Positions 42,675 through 52,907 are shown, counted from the stretch's first letter. The stretch is DNA of 64,000 bases from Chloroflexota bacterium (GCA_028873965.1 JAPPMU010000052.1:59223-123222); one strand, 5' to 3'. The notes: a model not told the origin generated them from the sequence alone. Made by a program: numbers and translations.

Positions 42675-43273
42675 TTACCCTCGACTGTCCATCAGGCTGA
42701 GCAATTCGCTCGCGGAATATGACGGCACGGCGCCATTATCTCCGCTCCCTTGCCCGTGCCGTATCGCGGTCGTCACCACGCGGTGGCCCGGTTTTTGGAT
42801 TCCCCGCATGGACATGCACAGGTGCTCCGCCTCCACGCGACACGCCACGGCCAAGGGCTGCACCCGTGACATCACGGCGTCGGCCAGTTGAGCCGTTAGG
42901 CGTTCCTGCACCTGCAAGCGCCGGGCCGCCGTCTCCAGCGCCCGGGCAATCTTGCTGATCCCGGCGATGTGGCGGTCGGGCACGTAAACCAGGCTGGCCC
43001 GTCCGAAAAAGGGGAGCAGGTGGTGTTCGCACATGGAGTAGAAGGGCAGATCCGCCACCAGCACCGGGTCGTGGGTCACGTCTTCGGAAAACATCGCGTC
43101 GATCTCTGCCGCCGGATCCGCTCCTACCCCCGAGAACAGCTCCGCGTACATTTCCGAGACCCGTTCCGGCGTTCGCCAAAGTCCCTCGCGCCCGCTGTCC
43201 TCGTCAATGTACTTGAGGATTGCGCCCACCGCGACCTCAACGGCCGCCAGGTTCATTTTGGGTCTGGCGGCGG

Positions 43274-43277
<4 letters not shown>
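42675..43277 (-). CDS. folE: GTP cyclohydrolase I
   Basis: A 200-residue enzyme making dihydroneopterin triphosphate from GTP. Zinc ligands are in FYSMCEHHLLPFFG and in the later EAEHLCMSMRGIQ (Cys). The phosphate-binding IAGISKIARALE and the N-terminal GLWRTPERVSEMY helix are intact. Its start overlaps the thrC stop by 4 bp (43274-43277), coupling it to threonine synthesis genes hom-thrC by position only. This is the first committed step of folate or related pterin synthesis. Confidence 0.96.
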
Positions 43278-44341
<1,064 letters not shown>

Positions 44342-44422
44342 TTTCTATCGGGTTTGGCCGGCCGGTGCCACGGTTGCGCCTGGTTACTGTGATCGATGCG
44401 TCGGGTTTCTGTCTGGGGTCTT

Positions 44423-45742
44423 TTACTGTTCGATGCGGATCAGGTTGTCGACGCTTACCACCACGCCCAATTGCGCCACTGCCGCCAGTGCGGTCTGCAC
44501 GTCGGCCTCCCGGGAAGGATACGTGGTGATCACCAGTTGCGCGGTGCCGCTTCCCGGGTCGGTATCCTTCTGGATCACGGTGGCGATGGAGATATTGCCG
44601 TCGCCCAACAGCCGCGCTATCTGGGCCAGCACGCCGGCCTGGTCGGCGCACGTCAGTCGCAGGTAGTAGGCGCTGGAAAGTTCGTCGATGGGTCGGATGG
44701 GGTCGCCGGATGATTGGTCACGACCGTTGGCAACTGGCAGCAGAGCCGGCGCTCCACCGCTGTCGATGAACCTCACCACGTTCAGGATGTCGCCCATCAC
44801 CGCGCTGGTCGTGGCGTCGCGCCCGGCTCCCTGGCCGTGCAGGATGATCTGCCCGCACAGGTCGCCAGTCACCTCGACCGCATTATACACGCCGTCCACC
44901 TTGGCTAGCAGATGGTCCTCGGGCACCAGGGCGGGATGAACCCGAGCCTGGATGGAGCCGTTCGGCCGTGCCTCCGCGATCGCCAGGGATTTTATGGCGT
45001 AGCCCAACTCGGCGGCGTAGCGAAAATCTTCCGGGCCCAGGCGGCTGATGCCTTCGGTGTGTATCGCTCCGTGGGGTATCGATTGGTGAAACGCCAGGCT
45101 CCCCAGAACCGACAGCTTGTACGCGGCATCGATGCCTTCGACGTCGTTGGTGGGATCGGCCTCCGCGTATCCCCGGCTCTGGGCTTCGGCCAGGGCCTCG
45201 GCAAATGGCGTCTGACTGCGCGCCATTCGGGTCAGGATGTAGTTGGTGGTCCCGTTGATGATGGAACGGATCGATCGGATGTCGTTGGCCAGCAACTGTG
45301 ACATCAAGCAGCCGACGATGGGGATTCCACCGCCGGCAGATGCCTCGAACAGCAGATTGACGCTTTGGGACTGCGCCAGCGTCAGAAGCGCCGCGCCGCG
45401 TCTGGCCATCACTTCCTTGTTGGCGGTGACCACGTGCTTGCCGCCGGCCAGAGCGCGTTCCAGGTAGTCGCCGGCCGGCGTGTCGCCGCCCATCACCTCG
45501 ACTACCACGTGGATGTCGGGGTCGGCGAGGATTTCCTCGGGATTGGTGGTCAACACTCCCGGCGGTGGCGACGGCTCGCGGGTCTTCGTCGCGTCGCGCA
45601 CCAGAGCCCGGCGCAACCGCACCGTTCGCCCGGTCTTTCGCCGGATCTCGTCGGCGTTGTCCGATAGAGCCGCAGCGACGCCGCCCCCGACGGTCCCGAG
45701 ACCCATCAGGCCGATATTGATTGCTTCGGTTGCGGCGGGCAT
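44423..45742 (-). CDS. hom: Homoserine dehydrogenase with ACT domain
   Basis: A 439-residue enzyme, reducing aspartate semialdehyde to homoserine. The Rossmann motif is IGLMGLGTVGGGVA; the catalytic region has TANKEVMARRGAAL, GGGIPIVGCLM and the NGTTNYILTRM segment. A C-terminal ACT domain (residues ~355-439, YYLRLTCADQAGVLAQIARL) suggests feedback control by threonine. It precedes thrC, so the two carry out consecutive steps of threonine synthesis apart from homoserine kinase. Confidence 0.96.
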   Translation of the reverse strand: MPAATEAINIGLMGLGTVGGGVAAALSDNADEIRRKTGRTVRLRRALVRDATKTREPSPPPGVLTTNPEEILADPDIHVVVEVMGGDTPAGDYLERALAGGKHVVTANKEVMARRGAALLTLAQSQSVNLLFEASAGGGIPIVGCLMSQLLANDIRSIRSIINGTTNYILTRMARSQTPFAEALAEAQSRGYAEADPTNDVEGIDAAYKLSVLGSLAFHQSIPHGAIHTEGISRLGPEDFRYAAELGYAIKSLAIAEARPNGSIQARVHPALVPEDHLLAKVDGVYNAVEVTGDLCGQIILHGQGAGRDATTSAVMGDILNVVRFIDSGGAPALLPVANGRDQSSGDPIRPIDELSSAYYLRLTCADQAGVLAQIARLLGDGNISIATVIQKDTDPGSGTAQLVITTYPSREADVQTALAAVAQLGVVVSVDNLIRIEQ

Positions 45743-45823
45743 CTGGTAATGCTGCGGTCAGGTTCGCTCGACCCGTCGTTCTACTCGGTTCGGTGTTGGG
45801 GTTTGGAGGGCGTCCGGAGATCT

Positions 45824-47041
45824 TCACGGGCCTTGCTGCTGCTGGGGCGGCGGGGTGACCCGCGGTGCGGTCAGACGGACCTGGTCGGTGACCCATGCGT
45901 ACCGGTGGCTGTCGAAGTTGATCTTCACCCATCCTTCCTCAGACCCCCGCGCCAACTGGTCGTCCTTCCATTCCTCGACGCGGGCGCTGGCCATCTGGAA
46001 GAGCATTTGCGATTCAACCTCTCGCGTCTCCGGCCCACCGACGGCCTGGATGATGAAGATCGTCTCGTCTTCGTATATGGGCGTAGAAATCTCCCCGGGT
46101 TCCAGCGTGGCCGGTTTGCGTGTTACGGTGCCGTCCTCGGCTACTTCGGTTTCGCCGAACAGGTAGCTGTCGAAAGCAGGAAACGCCCCTTCGGGCACCC
46201 ACCCGATGTATCCGTCCGAACCGGAAATCTCCCGGGACACGGATCCGAAATCCTGGCCCAGCGCCAGGCGTTCGCGTACCGCCTCCGGAGAGGCCGAGGA
46301 GTTAAGGCTCATCGCGATGGTCTGCAGTTCAACCTGTGGCGCCTCCTCCGGGAGGGACCCCAGCATGATGCCGAACAGCGTGCTCTGGTGCAGCCGCTCC
46401 TCCATGATACGGCGATAGGCATCGTCGGTCAGGTTCACCTGGGTCAGGAAGTTTGTATAGATGTTGTCGAACTCGGCATCCAGTTGCGCTTCCAATTGCG
46501 GATTGCCGGCTTCCTGACCCGGTGCCGGCTCGGGGCGGAATTGGCTCCGAATCGCCTCGTCAATCTGCGCGTCGGTGACGTTGATGCCGAGGCCGGGCGC
46601 CGCCTGGCGCAATATCTCGGCGTGCAGCAGGTCGGTCAGCAACTGGAAAGGTATCCGGCTGAAATCCACCTGCCCGCCCTGGTAGCGGTTGATGCCCTGC
46701 AGCACCCGGATACGTTCCACCAGGTCGCCCATGGTGAACCGAACCCCACGCACCTCGCCGGCCATCACACGCGGCGGCAGGATGAACTGCTGGTACACCC
46801 CTGCCAGCACCACGCCAACGATCACCAGGATCAGCGCGGCTCCGACGACGATCGCAATCCGCTGGCGGCGGGAGTCCAGCCGGCGACGGGTGCGCGCGGC
46901 CTGCGCGGCGTCGGTGCCGGTCGTCCCCATCCGGCGGCTGCGGCCGGCTGAATTTCTCGAGGGACGCCGCCTGGCCGGCTGCTCCGGAGTCTCTTCTGCC
47001 TCGTCGGCGCTGCGTTTCCAGGGCAGCGATAGGTTCAGCAT
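45824..47041 (-). CDS. Membrane-anchored SurA/PrsA-type foldase with parvulin-like region
   Basis: A 405-residue protein. Residues 1-58 are a polar, Arg-rich cytoplasmic stretch; residues 60-85 (IVVGAALILVIVGVVLAGVY) form one signal-anchor helix, so most of the protein is outside the membrane. The helical middle (LLTDLLHAEILRQAAPGLG, then VTDAQIDEAI) is a SurA N-terminal-like domain. The C-terminal half (RERLALGQDFGSVSREIS, GYIGWVPEGAF, GEISTPI) follows the parvulin peptidyl-prolyl isomerase order but with weak motifs. Probable extracytoplasmic chaperone or foldase. It lies 81 bp upstream of hom and 15 bp after rpsR. Confidence 0.78.
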   Translation of the reverse strand: MLNLSLPWKRSADEAEETPEQPARRRPSRNSAGRSRRMGTTGTDAAQAARTRRRLDSRRQRIAIVVGAALILVIVGVVLAGVYQQFILPPRVMAGEVRGVRFTMGDLVERIRVLQGINRYQGGQVDFSRIPFQLLTDLLHAEILRQAAPGLGINVTDAQIDEAIRSQFRPEPAPGQEAGNPQLEAQLDAEFDNIYTNFLTQVNLTDDAYRRIMEERLHQSTLFGIMLGSLPEEAPQVELQTIAMSLNSSASPEAVRERLALGQDFGSVSREISGSDGYIGWVPEGAFPAFDSYLFGETEVAEDGTVTRKPATLEPGEISTPIYEDETIFIIQAVGGPETREVESQMLFQMASARVEEWKDDQLARGSEEGWVKINFDSHRYAWVTDQVRLTAPRVTPPPQQQQGP

Positions 47042-47056
47042 CTGCGGGTAGGCTGA

Positions 47057-47539
47057 TTAGCGACCCGAACGCATGCCGACGTTGATGCTGTGTTCGGGAG
47101 CGTAGGGCAGCAGGGCGAGATAGCGCGCCCGCTTGATCGCCTGGGCCAGCAGCCGCTGGTTCTTCGCCGACGTACCGGTCTTGCGGGTGGGTTCGATCTT
47201 CCCCTGCTCGGAGATGTACCGGCGCAGGCGGTCCACGTCCTTGTAATCGGGCGTTACTCCCTCAACCGTGAAGGCGCACACCCTACGGCGCGGGCCGTAT
47301 CGTCGCCCGCCGCGGCCTCCGCCGCGTGGCCCGCCCCTTCCCGGGGGTCGTCCTCCCGGACCACCCGGCCGCCCGCCCGGTCCACCGGGGGGGCCGCCCG
47401 GCCGTCCCCCCGGTCCGCCTGGAGGGCCGCCACCCGGCCCACCGGTAGGAGGTCCGCCAGCGGCAGGAGGTCCACCGGCTGGGACGGAAGGCGCCGCGCT
47501 GGGAGGCGGAGTTGCGGGTGCGGATTGTGGGGTAGTCAT
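47057..47539 (-). CDS. rpsR: 30S ribosomal protein S18 with long Gly/Pro/Arg-rich N-terminal extension
   Basis: A 160-residue protein. The normal S18 domain is the last about 75 residues: [29 protein letters not shown], and the typical [30 protein letters not shown]. The first about 80 residues are an extreme low-complexity stretch (P/A/S, then repeats of [13 protein letters not shown] motifs and [13 protein letters not shown]). Normal S18 has about 75-90 residues in total. No good internal start near residue 80 is obvious. Third gene of rpsF-ssb-rpsR. Confidence 0.93.
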   Translation of the reverse strand: MTTPQSAPATPPPSAAPSVPAGGPPAAGGPPTGGPGGGPPGGPGGRPGGPPGGPGGRPGGPGGRPPGRGGPRGGGRGGRRYGPRRRVCAFTVEGVTPDYKDVDRLRRYISEQGKIEPTRKTGTSAKNQRLLAQAIKRARYLALLPYAPEHSINVGMRSGR

Positions 47540-47589
47540 CAGTGGAGGTTCCTCCGGTGTCGGGAGTTCAGTTGGTGCAGTCTTAGGTC

Positions 47590-48099
47590 TTAGAAGGGCA
47601 GGTCGTCCACGTCCATCGGGTCGCCGCCGCTGGCGCCGGAGCCGGCTCCGCGCCGGTCATCGTAGCCGCCACGCTGCTCGCCGTACCCTCCGCGCTGGTC
47701 GCCGTAACCGCCGCTGTCGCCTCGATCTCCGTAACTGCGATCAGATTGTCCGCCGTACCCGCCGCCTTCCATGTCGTCCCGACGGCCCAGCATTTGCATG
47801 TCTGTCACCGTTACGTCCAACGAAAATCCTGGCGTTCCGTCTCGACGGTCGTACTGCCGGGAACGAAGACGGCCTTCGACGTAAACCTGTTGGCCACGGC
47901 TGAGGTACTGGTTGCAGGTATCCGCAAGCCGCCCGAAAGCGGTGCAGTTGAACCACTCGGTTTCCTCGCGCCGCTCTCCGGCCGCGGTTGTGTAGCGGTG
48001 ATTGCTGGCAATGCTGAACGACGTCATTGGGTTGCCGGACGCGGAGTAACGCATCTCCGGATCCCGACCAAGGTTGCCGATTATGATGATCTTGTTCAC
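47590..48099 (-). CDS. ssb: Single-stranded DNA-binding protein
   Basis: A 169-residue SSB with an OB fold in residues 1-108 ([49 protein letters not shown]). The Gly/Arg/Tyr-rich linker (about residues 115-155) ends in the acidic DVDDLPF tip that recruits repair and replication proteins. Binds ssDNA in replication and repair. It sits between rpsF and rpsR, as in many bacteria, 6 bp from rpsF. Confidence 0.96.
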   Translation of the reverse strand: MNKIIIIGNLGRDPEMRYSASGNPMTSFSIASNHRYTTAAGERREETEWFNCTAFGRLADTCNQYLSRGQQVYVEGRLRSRQYDRRDGTPGFSLDVTVTDMQMLGRRDDMEGGGYGGQSDRSYGDRGDSGGYGDQRGGYGEQRGGYDDRRGAGSGASGGDPMDVDDLPF

Positions 48100-48105
48100 G
48101 GCAAC

Positions 48106-48846
48106 TTACGCCTGCGCGTCCCCGTCGGTTTCAGCCGGTGGCTCCGGTGCGGGCGCCGCTTCCGTGGCGGTGGGCTCGGCAGAAGCGGCCGGTTCTGGGG
48201 TCGTCGGCGGTTCGGGAGTTGCGGCCGGCTCAGGAGGCGTTGCGGTTGGTTCGGGAGTTGTGGCCGGCTCAGGAGGCGTTACGGCCTCCGCGCTGGCGTT
48301 CTCCGCCGCGGGAGCGGGCGCAGGGTCGGCGGATGGCGGCGCGCCCACCGGTGCACCGGAGGCTGGGGCTCCCCCTGCCGGAGAAGCCGGTGCGCCGGCT
48401 CCTGGCGGAGGGCCACCCTGCCGGCGGTCGGCGAAGCCGCCTGGCGCGTCCGGCACCGGTCCGCCGCCGTCCTGGCGCCGGCCGCGTCCCGGCGGAATGT
48501 ATCGCGAGGGAGCGGTCAGCGGCCCTGGAGGCGGCTTGTCCGGCAGTGGCCCCTCGCAGTTCAAGATGAGCGACCGCAGCACGCGCTCGTCCAGGCGCAG
48601 GTAATTCTCCAACTCCCGGTTGAAGGAGTTGTCCACGGTGAACGTGCTCAGGTAATAGGACCCTTCCAGGAAATTGTAGTTCCCCTTGCGGATCGGGTAC
48701 GCCAGCCGGCGAGTGCCCCAGACCTGCTCCGCGGTGATCTCGCCGTCCCGGTTGGCAATGAACGACTTGATCTCGTCCCACGTGGCCGATGCTTCGTCCT
48801 GGTTCAGCATCGGGCTGAGAATTGTTACCAGTTCGTAATGACGCAA
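48106..48846 (-). CDS. rpsF: 30S ribosomal protein S6 with long Pro/Ala/Glu-rich C-terminal extension
   Basis: A 246-residue protein. The S6 domain is the first about 97 residues: MRHYELVTILSPMLNQDEA, GTRRLAYPIRKGNYNFLEG, and the FNRELENYLRLDERVLRSLI helix. The remaining 150 residues are low-complexity: PPGPLTAPSRYIPPGRGRR, then many TPEPAAT/TPEPPTT repeats with a 39-bp DNA duplication. Normal S6 is about 95-135 residues. First gene of rpsF-ssb-rpsR; a strong promoter lies just upstream. Confidence 0.94.
   Translation of the reverse strand: MRHYELVTILSPMLNQDEASATWDEIKSFIANRDGEITAEQVWGTRRLAYPIRKGNYNFLEGSYYLSTFTVDNSFNRELENYLRLDERVLRSLILNCEGPLPDKPPPGPLTAPSRYIPPGRGRRQDGGGPVPDAPGGFADRRQGGPPPGAGAPASPAGGAPASGAPVGAPPSADPAPAPAAENASAEAVTPPEPATTPEPTATPPEPAATPEPPTTPEPAASAEPTATEAAPAPEPPAETDGDAQA
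48209..48286. repeat. 39-bp direct tandem repeat inside the rpsF tail
   Basis: Two adjacent copies (48209-48247 and 48248-48286) differing at a few bases, each containing GTTCGGGAGTTG and GGCCGGCTCAGGAGGCGTT. The copies encode repeats of the TPEPA tail. Confidence 0.85.
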
Positions 48847-48882
48847 GTTTGAATCTCCTGAATTGATGAAAACGCAACGGCG

Positions 48883-48911
48883 ATTATAGCATTCGCCGCT
48901 CCGGGTGTCAG
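48883..48911 (-). promoter_or_regulatory. Strong promoter of rpsF-ssb-rpsR
   Basis: On the minus strand CTGACA (48906-48911) is followed by a 17-bp spacer and TGC-TATAAT (TATAAT at 48883-48888). That gives five of six -35 bases, a perfect -10 and an extended TG. It lies 37 bp before the rpsF start. Confidence 0.75.
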
Positions 48912-49024
48912 CACGGGCGCGGCGCGAAAACCCCGGAAACCTGGCCCTGCCATTCTTTGCATCTGTCGGCGGGACGTACTCCGGTGCGCCGGGCGCCGGT
49001 TAGCGCGCGACGCCAGGTCCAGCC

Positions 49025-50044
49025 TCAGTAGTCGAAGTACACTGCACTGACGAGGCCATGCAGCTGCCGGCTCAGGTCCGCGATCCTGACCAGCAGACGC
49101 GGTTTGTCCTCGGAGTCCGGCCACTCGTACCTGACCAGCGATCTGAGCCGGCCGGCCATCCGGTTCGCCGCCGCGCTCGATGCCCCGTCCGGGCCGGGCC
49201 CCACCGCCGCAAGTTCCTCGGAAACCGTATCCTGGGCGCGCCGCATCGAATCCGGAAGCAACGGGTCGGTGACCAGCAGGTCGAGGACCCGTTCCGGCCT
49301 GATCTCCACGCTGTGCCTTCGGTTGTACGCTTCCTGGGCATGGTAGATCCGGAGCAGAGTGGTCCAGTCCGTCTCCCGGTACTCGGCCGGCCCTTCATCC
49401 AGCTCCAATTGCGCCAGCAGAAGATTGCTCGTCAGCTGGGACCGCTCGATGAACCTTCCCAATCGAATGAAGTGCCATCCCTCGTCCCGGTACATCGTCG
49501 CGGAAGCCACCCCCATGAAGGTCTCGATGTCTTCCGCCGTCTCCGTGTAGAACCCCTCCGGCGACGCCAGCCAGATATCCAGCATCCTGATCCTTTGTAG
49601 CTTCAGATAGGTCAGGTTCAGCGACCGCCACATCTCCGCGCTGATGCAATGACGCATCTGTCGCGCATTCTCCCGACCCAGCGCGAAGCAGCTCCACATC
49701 GAGCTGGGGTTGCTGCGCTCAAAGGTGAGGTCGTCGGCCAGAGTGAACGAATCCGCCAGGGTGTACTCGTCGCTGACCCGCCGCTGGATCTGGACCTGCT
49801 CCGACGGCCCTTCTTGCCGCTGGAATTGCGGCGCAGTCCCCGCGTCCGACGGTTCCAGTTCCAGCCCGCCGCCCGGCGGTTCGCGGTCCAGGCTGCGGTA
49901 GATGCGACGCCAGCCCGAGTAGATTTCGCCGGTCGGTCGGTCAACCAGAGCCTCCGTCTGCAACTGCAACAATCGGCTCAGATGGACTGCCCGTTCCAGG
50001 TACCGGCCCATCCAGTACAATCCCTGCGCGCTTCGTGCCAGCAA
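49025..50044 (-). CDS. Alpha-E domain protein
   Basis: A 339-residue all-helical protein of the 'bacterial domain of unknown function, alpha-E' family. The diagnostic start is LARSAQGLYWMGRYLERAV, and the middle has WHFIRLGRFIERSQL, repeating the R-x-x-E-R pattern. I place the start at TTG 50044, because it gives the standard M-L-A-R beginning and GGAGGAG lies eight bases upstream; a much longer open frame continues upstream through the next gene and is not real. The family is always found next to circularly permuted ATP-grasp proteins, as here (5 bp gap), and probably works with it in making a peptide. Confidence 0.87.
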   Translation of the reverse strand: MLARSAQGLYWMGRYLERAVHLSRLLQLQTEALVDRPTGEIYSGWRRIYRSLDREPPGGGLELEPSDAGTAPQFQRQEGPSEQVQIQRRVSDEYTLADSFTLADDLTFERSNPSSMWSCFALGRENARQMRHCISAEMWRSLNLTYLKLQRIRMLDIWLASPEGFYTETAEDIETFMGVASATMYRDEGWHFIRLGRFIERSQLTSNLLLAQLELDEGPAEYRETDWTTLLRIYHAQEAYNRRHSVEIRPERVLDLLVTDPLLPDSMRRAQDTVSEELAAVGPGPDGASSAAANRMAGRLRSLVRYEWPDSEDKPRLLVRIADLSRQLHGLVSAVYFDY

Positions 50045-50049
50045 CTCGG

Positions 50050-51495
50050 CTACTCCTCCAGAACCCACACGTCCTTGCCGCCGCCCCCCTGGCTGGAGTT
50101 GACCACCAGGCTGCCCCGTCGCAGCGCGACGCGGCAAAACGCTCCCGGGACGATGCGAGTGGTGCGCCCGTGCAGAATGAATGGCCGCAGGTCCACGTGC
50201 CGCGGCTCGAATATGCCGTCGATCAGGCACGGAGACCGCGACAGCGCCAGCGTGGGTTGGGCGATGAAGTCCGCCGGGTTCGCTCGCACCTGCTCGGCGT
50301 ATTCCGCCCGTTCCTGTGGCGTGGCGTGGGGCCCCACCAGCATCCCGTAGCCGCCCGATTCTCCCACCCGTTTCACCACCAGCTTGTCCAGGTTGTCCAG
50401 CGTGTACTCCAGCTCCTGCGGTCGGCGGCAGAGGTAGGTTTCCACGTTCTGCAGCAGCGGTTCCTCGCTCAGGTAGTACCGGATCAGGTCCGGCACGTAT
50501 GCATAGACGCTCTTGTCGTCGGCTACGCCCGTTCCCGGCGCGTTGGCCATGGCAACGTTCCCCTTCAGGTAGGCGCCCATCAGGCCGGGAACCCCGAGCA
50601 CCGAATCGGACCGGAACACCAACGGGTCCAGAAAGTCGTCGTCCACGCGGCGGTAGATGACGTCGACCCGGCGCAGTCCGGCCGTGGTCTTCATGTAAAC
50701 GAAGTCGTCGCGGACCACCAGGTCCCGCCCCTCCACCAGTTCCGCGCCCAGTTCGTGGGCCAGGAACATGTGCTCGTAGAAGGCCGAGTTGTAAACGCCG
50801 GGGGTGAGCAGCGCGATGCTCGGGTTGACCCGTTCCGTCGGCGCCAACTCCTTGAGGGTATCCAGCAGCAAACGCCCGTAGTGCTCCACCTCCAGCACCC
50901 TGGAGGTGCGGTACAGTCGGCGCAGGCTCGTCTTCACCGCCTTGCGGTTGGCGATCATGTAGGACACTCCCGAGGGCACTCTCAGGTTGTCCTCCAGTAC
51001 CCGGAACCCGTCGTTGGTGCGCACCACGTCGGTGCCGCAGATTGCCACCCAGGTGCCCTCCGGCGGCGTGAACCCCCGCATCTCCAGCCGGTATTGCGGG
51101 CAGCCCAGCACCATGTCTTCCGGAATCACCCCGTCCCTGGTCACCAGCGACTCGCCGTACACGTCCTGCAAGAACAGGTTCAGCGCTTTCAAACGCTGCG
51201 TCAGGCCCGTCTCCAACTCCCGCCACTCCGACTCGGCAATCAGCCGGGGAACGCAGTCGATGGGTATGATCCGTTCGTCGGCTTCGTCGTCGCCATAGAC
51301 CGTGAAGGTGATGCCCTCGTTGGAGAACGAACGGGTCACCCTTTCCTGGATGGCCGTCAATTCTTCGGCGGACAGGTCGGTGAGCGTTTGCCGCAGTCCC
51401 TGCCAGTCGTCCCTCGTCCGCCCGTCGGCGTGAAACATCTCGTCAAAGATGTCTCCGTCGATGCTGTAATTCTGGAACCGGTCTGCCGTGGTCAC
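50050..51495 (-). CDS. Circularly permuted ATP-grasp (type 2) protein
   Basis: A 481-residue protein of the circularly permuted ATP-grasp family (DUF404/407). Marker segments are LNLFLQDVYGES, LEMRGFTPPEGTWVAICGTDVVRTNDG, VLEDNLRVPSGVSYMIANR, and VVKRVGESGGYGMLVGP. Such proteins are predicted carboxylate-amine ligases acting in an unknown peptide or amide pathway, commonly in one operon with alpha-E, transglutaminase-like and proteasome-like genes. Here only the alpha-E gene is adjacent. No transglutaminase or proteasome-like gene is in the window. Start ATG 51495. Confidence 0.92.
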   Translation of the reverse strand: MTTADRFQNYSIDGDIFDEMFHADGRTRDDWQGLRQTLTDLSAEELTAIQERVTRSFSNEGITFTVYGDDEADERIIPIDCVPRLIAESEWRELETGLTQRLKALNLFLQDVYGESLVTRDGVIPEDMVLGCPQYRLEMRGFTPPEGTWVAICGTDVVRTNDGFRVLEDNLRVPSGVSYMIANRKAVKTSLRRLYRTSRVLEVEHYGRLLLDTLKELAPTERVNPSIALLTPGVYNSAFYEHMFLAHELGAELVEGRDLVVRDDFVYMKTTAGLRRVDVIYRRVDDDFLDPLVFRSDSVLGVPGLMGAYLKGNVAMANAPGTGVADDKSVYAYVPDLIRYYLSEEPLLQNVETYLCRRPQELEYTLDNLDKLVVKRVGESGGYGMLVGPHATPQERAEYAEQVRANPADFIAQPTLALSRSPCLIDGIFEPRHVDLRPFILHGRTTRIVPGAFCRVALRRGSLVVNSSQGGGGKDVWVLEE

Positions 51496-51630
51496 GCGCG
51501 CCCCCGGTCTGCCCGTGTGCTTAACCCTTAGCCGGCGGCCCGAACCGTCCGGACTGCCCTCGGGTCAGCAGACTAGCAAATTGCCGCACGCCCGCACAAC
51601 CCAATCGCGGTGCAGCACCGGGCCTTTCGG

Positions 51631-51725
51631 TTGTCATTGCGAGCGCAGCGCGGCAATCTCGTTAGGGGAACAGTGGTCGCTCCGGGAACGAGGTCACCAT
51701 GACGCTGCGCTCCTCGCGATGACAA
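51631..51725. repeat. ~95-bp imperfect palindromic repeat, second copy
   Basis: Left arm TTGTCATTGCGAGCGCAGCG; right arm, on the other strand, TTGTCATCGCGAGGAGCGCA. It occupies part of the 319-bp gap between the ATP-grasp and LLM genes. The rest of that gap holds no gene or clear signal. Confidence 0.85.
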
Positions 51726-51814
51726 AACTGGTGCCCATGAGCTACCCTGACGCCCGGTGATCATGCGGACCCTGCCGGGTCGGACGCCCTAACTTCGGCG
51801 GCGACCCGTGGGGT

Positions 51815-52861
51815 TCACGCCGCCAGCGCCGGTATCACGTGGTTCCCGAAGGCCCGAACTTCGGCTTCCGGTGGCGCGAAGGTGAGGCACGGCATCAGGT
51901 ACAACTGGTTGACCCCGTGTTGCGCCATCTCCTGGATTCGCGCGGTGCAGTATTCCGGGGTTCCGATCAGTCCCAGGGCGTCGCACAGCTGACCGTTGAC
52001 CTCGTCGTCCACGAACCGGGTCAACTCGATGGCTTCGTCCCAGTTCGGCGCGTGTCCCAGGTCGGGATAAACGTCGCGCACCGCCTGCGGCACCTCGTAG
52101 TCCGGGATGTCCAGCCCGGAGTAGGGCAACCAGTTGGGCCCGCCCCACAACAACGCCCAGTGCACTGCCACCGGGCGCGCCAGGCGACGAGCCTCTTCGG
52201 TGGAATCGGCCACGCACGTGCGCACCGCGAACATCACGTCCAGGTCGTCCAGGGTTCGTCCGCTCCGTTTCGCGCCGATCTCCAGGTGCTCCAGCGCCTT
52301 TCCGACGATGCCCGGCGTGTACCCCACCAGCACCAGCGCGCCGTCGGCCACCTCGCCCGCCAGTTCCAGCGAGCGCGGACCCGACGCCGCCATCAGAACC
52401 GGAACCCCGTGGCCGCCGTCGCTCCCCGCAAAGTCCAGCCGATTGGTCATGCCGTCGTATTCCACGGCCTCACCGGCCAGCAGCGCCTTCACCTCCATGA
52501 TGCAGCGGCGCATCTGCCGCAGGGTGGCCGGCCGCCGCCCGATGGTGCTGGCCGAGGTGTACCCGGTTCCGATGATGAACTTGGTCCTGCCGGGAGCGAT
52601 TTCCGCCACCGTCTGCGCCGCTCCCGCCAGCACCGAAGGTATGCGACCGAAGGGGTTGGTCACCGCCGGGAACAGCCGCAGCTTGCTGGTGGCGTTGGCG
52701 GCCATGCCCATGGTCACGAAGGTATCCCGGCATATCATCTGGCTGTCCAGGATTCCCGCTCCGTCAAAGCCCGCGTCTTCAATTTGCTGGATCATTCGCA
52801 GCAGGTCCGGCATCGGCGACGTGCCGGGTACGCGCATCGAAATCTTGATGGGCTCTGCCAT
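51815..52861 (-). CDS. LLM-class flavin-dependent oxidoreductase
   Basis: A 348-residue (beta/alpha)8 protein of the luciferase-like family. The N-terminus KISMRVPGTSPMPDLLRMIQ, the FDGAGILDSQ strand, TSKLRLFPAVTNPFGRIP, and GRTKFIIGTGYTSASTIG are typical of the F420- or FMN-dependent methylenetetrahydromethanopterin-reductase-like branch. Reaction unknown; such enzymes are abundant in SAR202-like and actinobacterial genomes and often attack recalcitrant organic matter. Single gene, with an extended -10 about 47 bp upstream. Confidence 0.9.
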   Translation of the reverse strand: MAEPIKISMRVPGTSPMPDLLRMIQQIEDAGFDGAGILDSQMICRDTFVTMGMAANATSKLRLFPAVTNPFGRIPSVLAGAAQTVAEIAPGRTKFIIGTGYTSASTIGRRPATLRQMRRCIMEVKALLAGEAVEYDGMTNRLDFAGSDGGHGVPVLMAASGPRSLELAGEVADGALVLVGYTPGIVGKALEHLEIGAKRSGRTLDDLDVMFAVRTCVADSTEEARRLARPVAVHWALLWGGPNWLPYSGLDIPDYEVPQAVRDVYPDLGHAPNWDEAIELTRFVDDEVNGQLCDALGLIGTPEYCTARIQEMAQHGVNQLYLMPCLTFAPPEAEVRAFGNHVIPALAA

Positions 52862-52907
52862 ACGGGTTCCCTCCGTCCAAAATGGGGTCGTCCAACTCGG
52901 TCGCGGT

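Noticed and set aside
47290..47460. A DNA repeat array in the rpsR N-terminal region
   Set aside because: The Gly/Pro/Arg codons give an impression of repeats, but the units are irregular and explained by low-complexity protein sequence.
50045..51226. An N-terminal extension of the alpha-E protein through the ATP-grasp gene
   Set aside because: The frame is open but overlaps the conserved ATP-grasp gene out of frame. The alpha-E domain begins at a TTG with a good ribosome-binding site.
50035..51531. A 498-codon plus-strand frame over the ATP-grasp gene
   Set aside because: It is antisense to a clearly conserved gene, and its His/Gln/Val/Arg-rich composition is that of a shadow frame.
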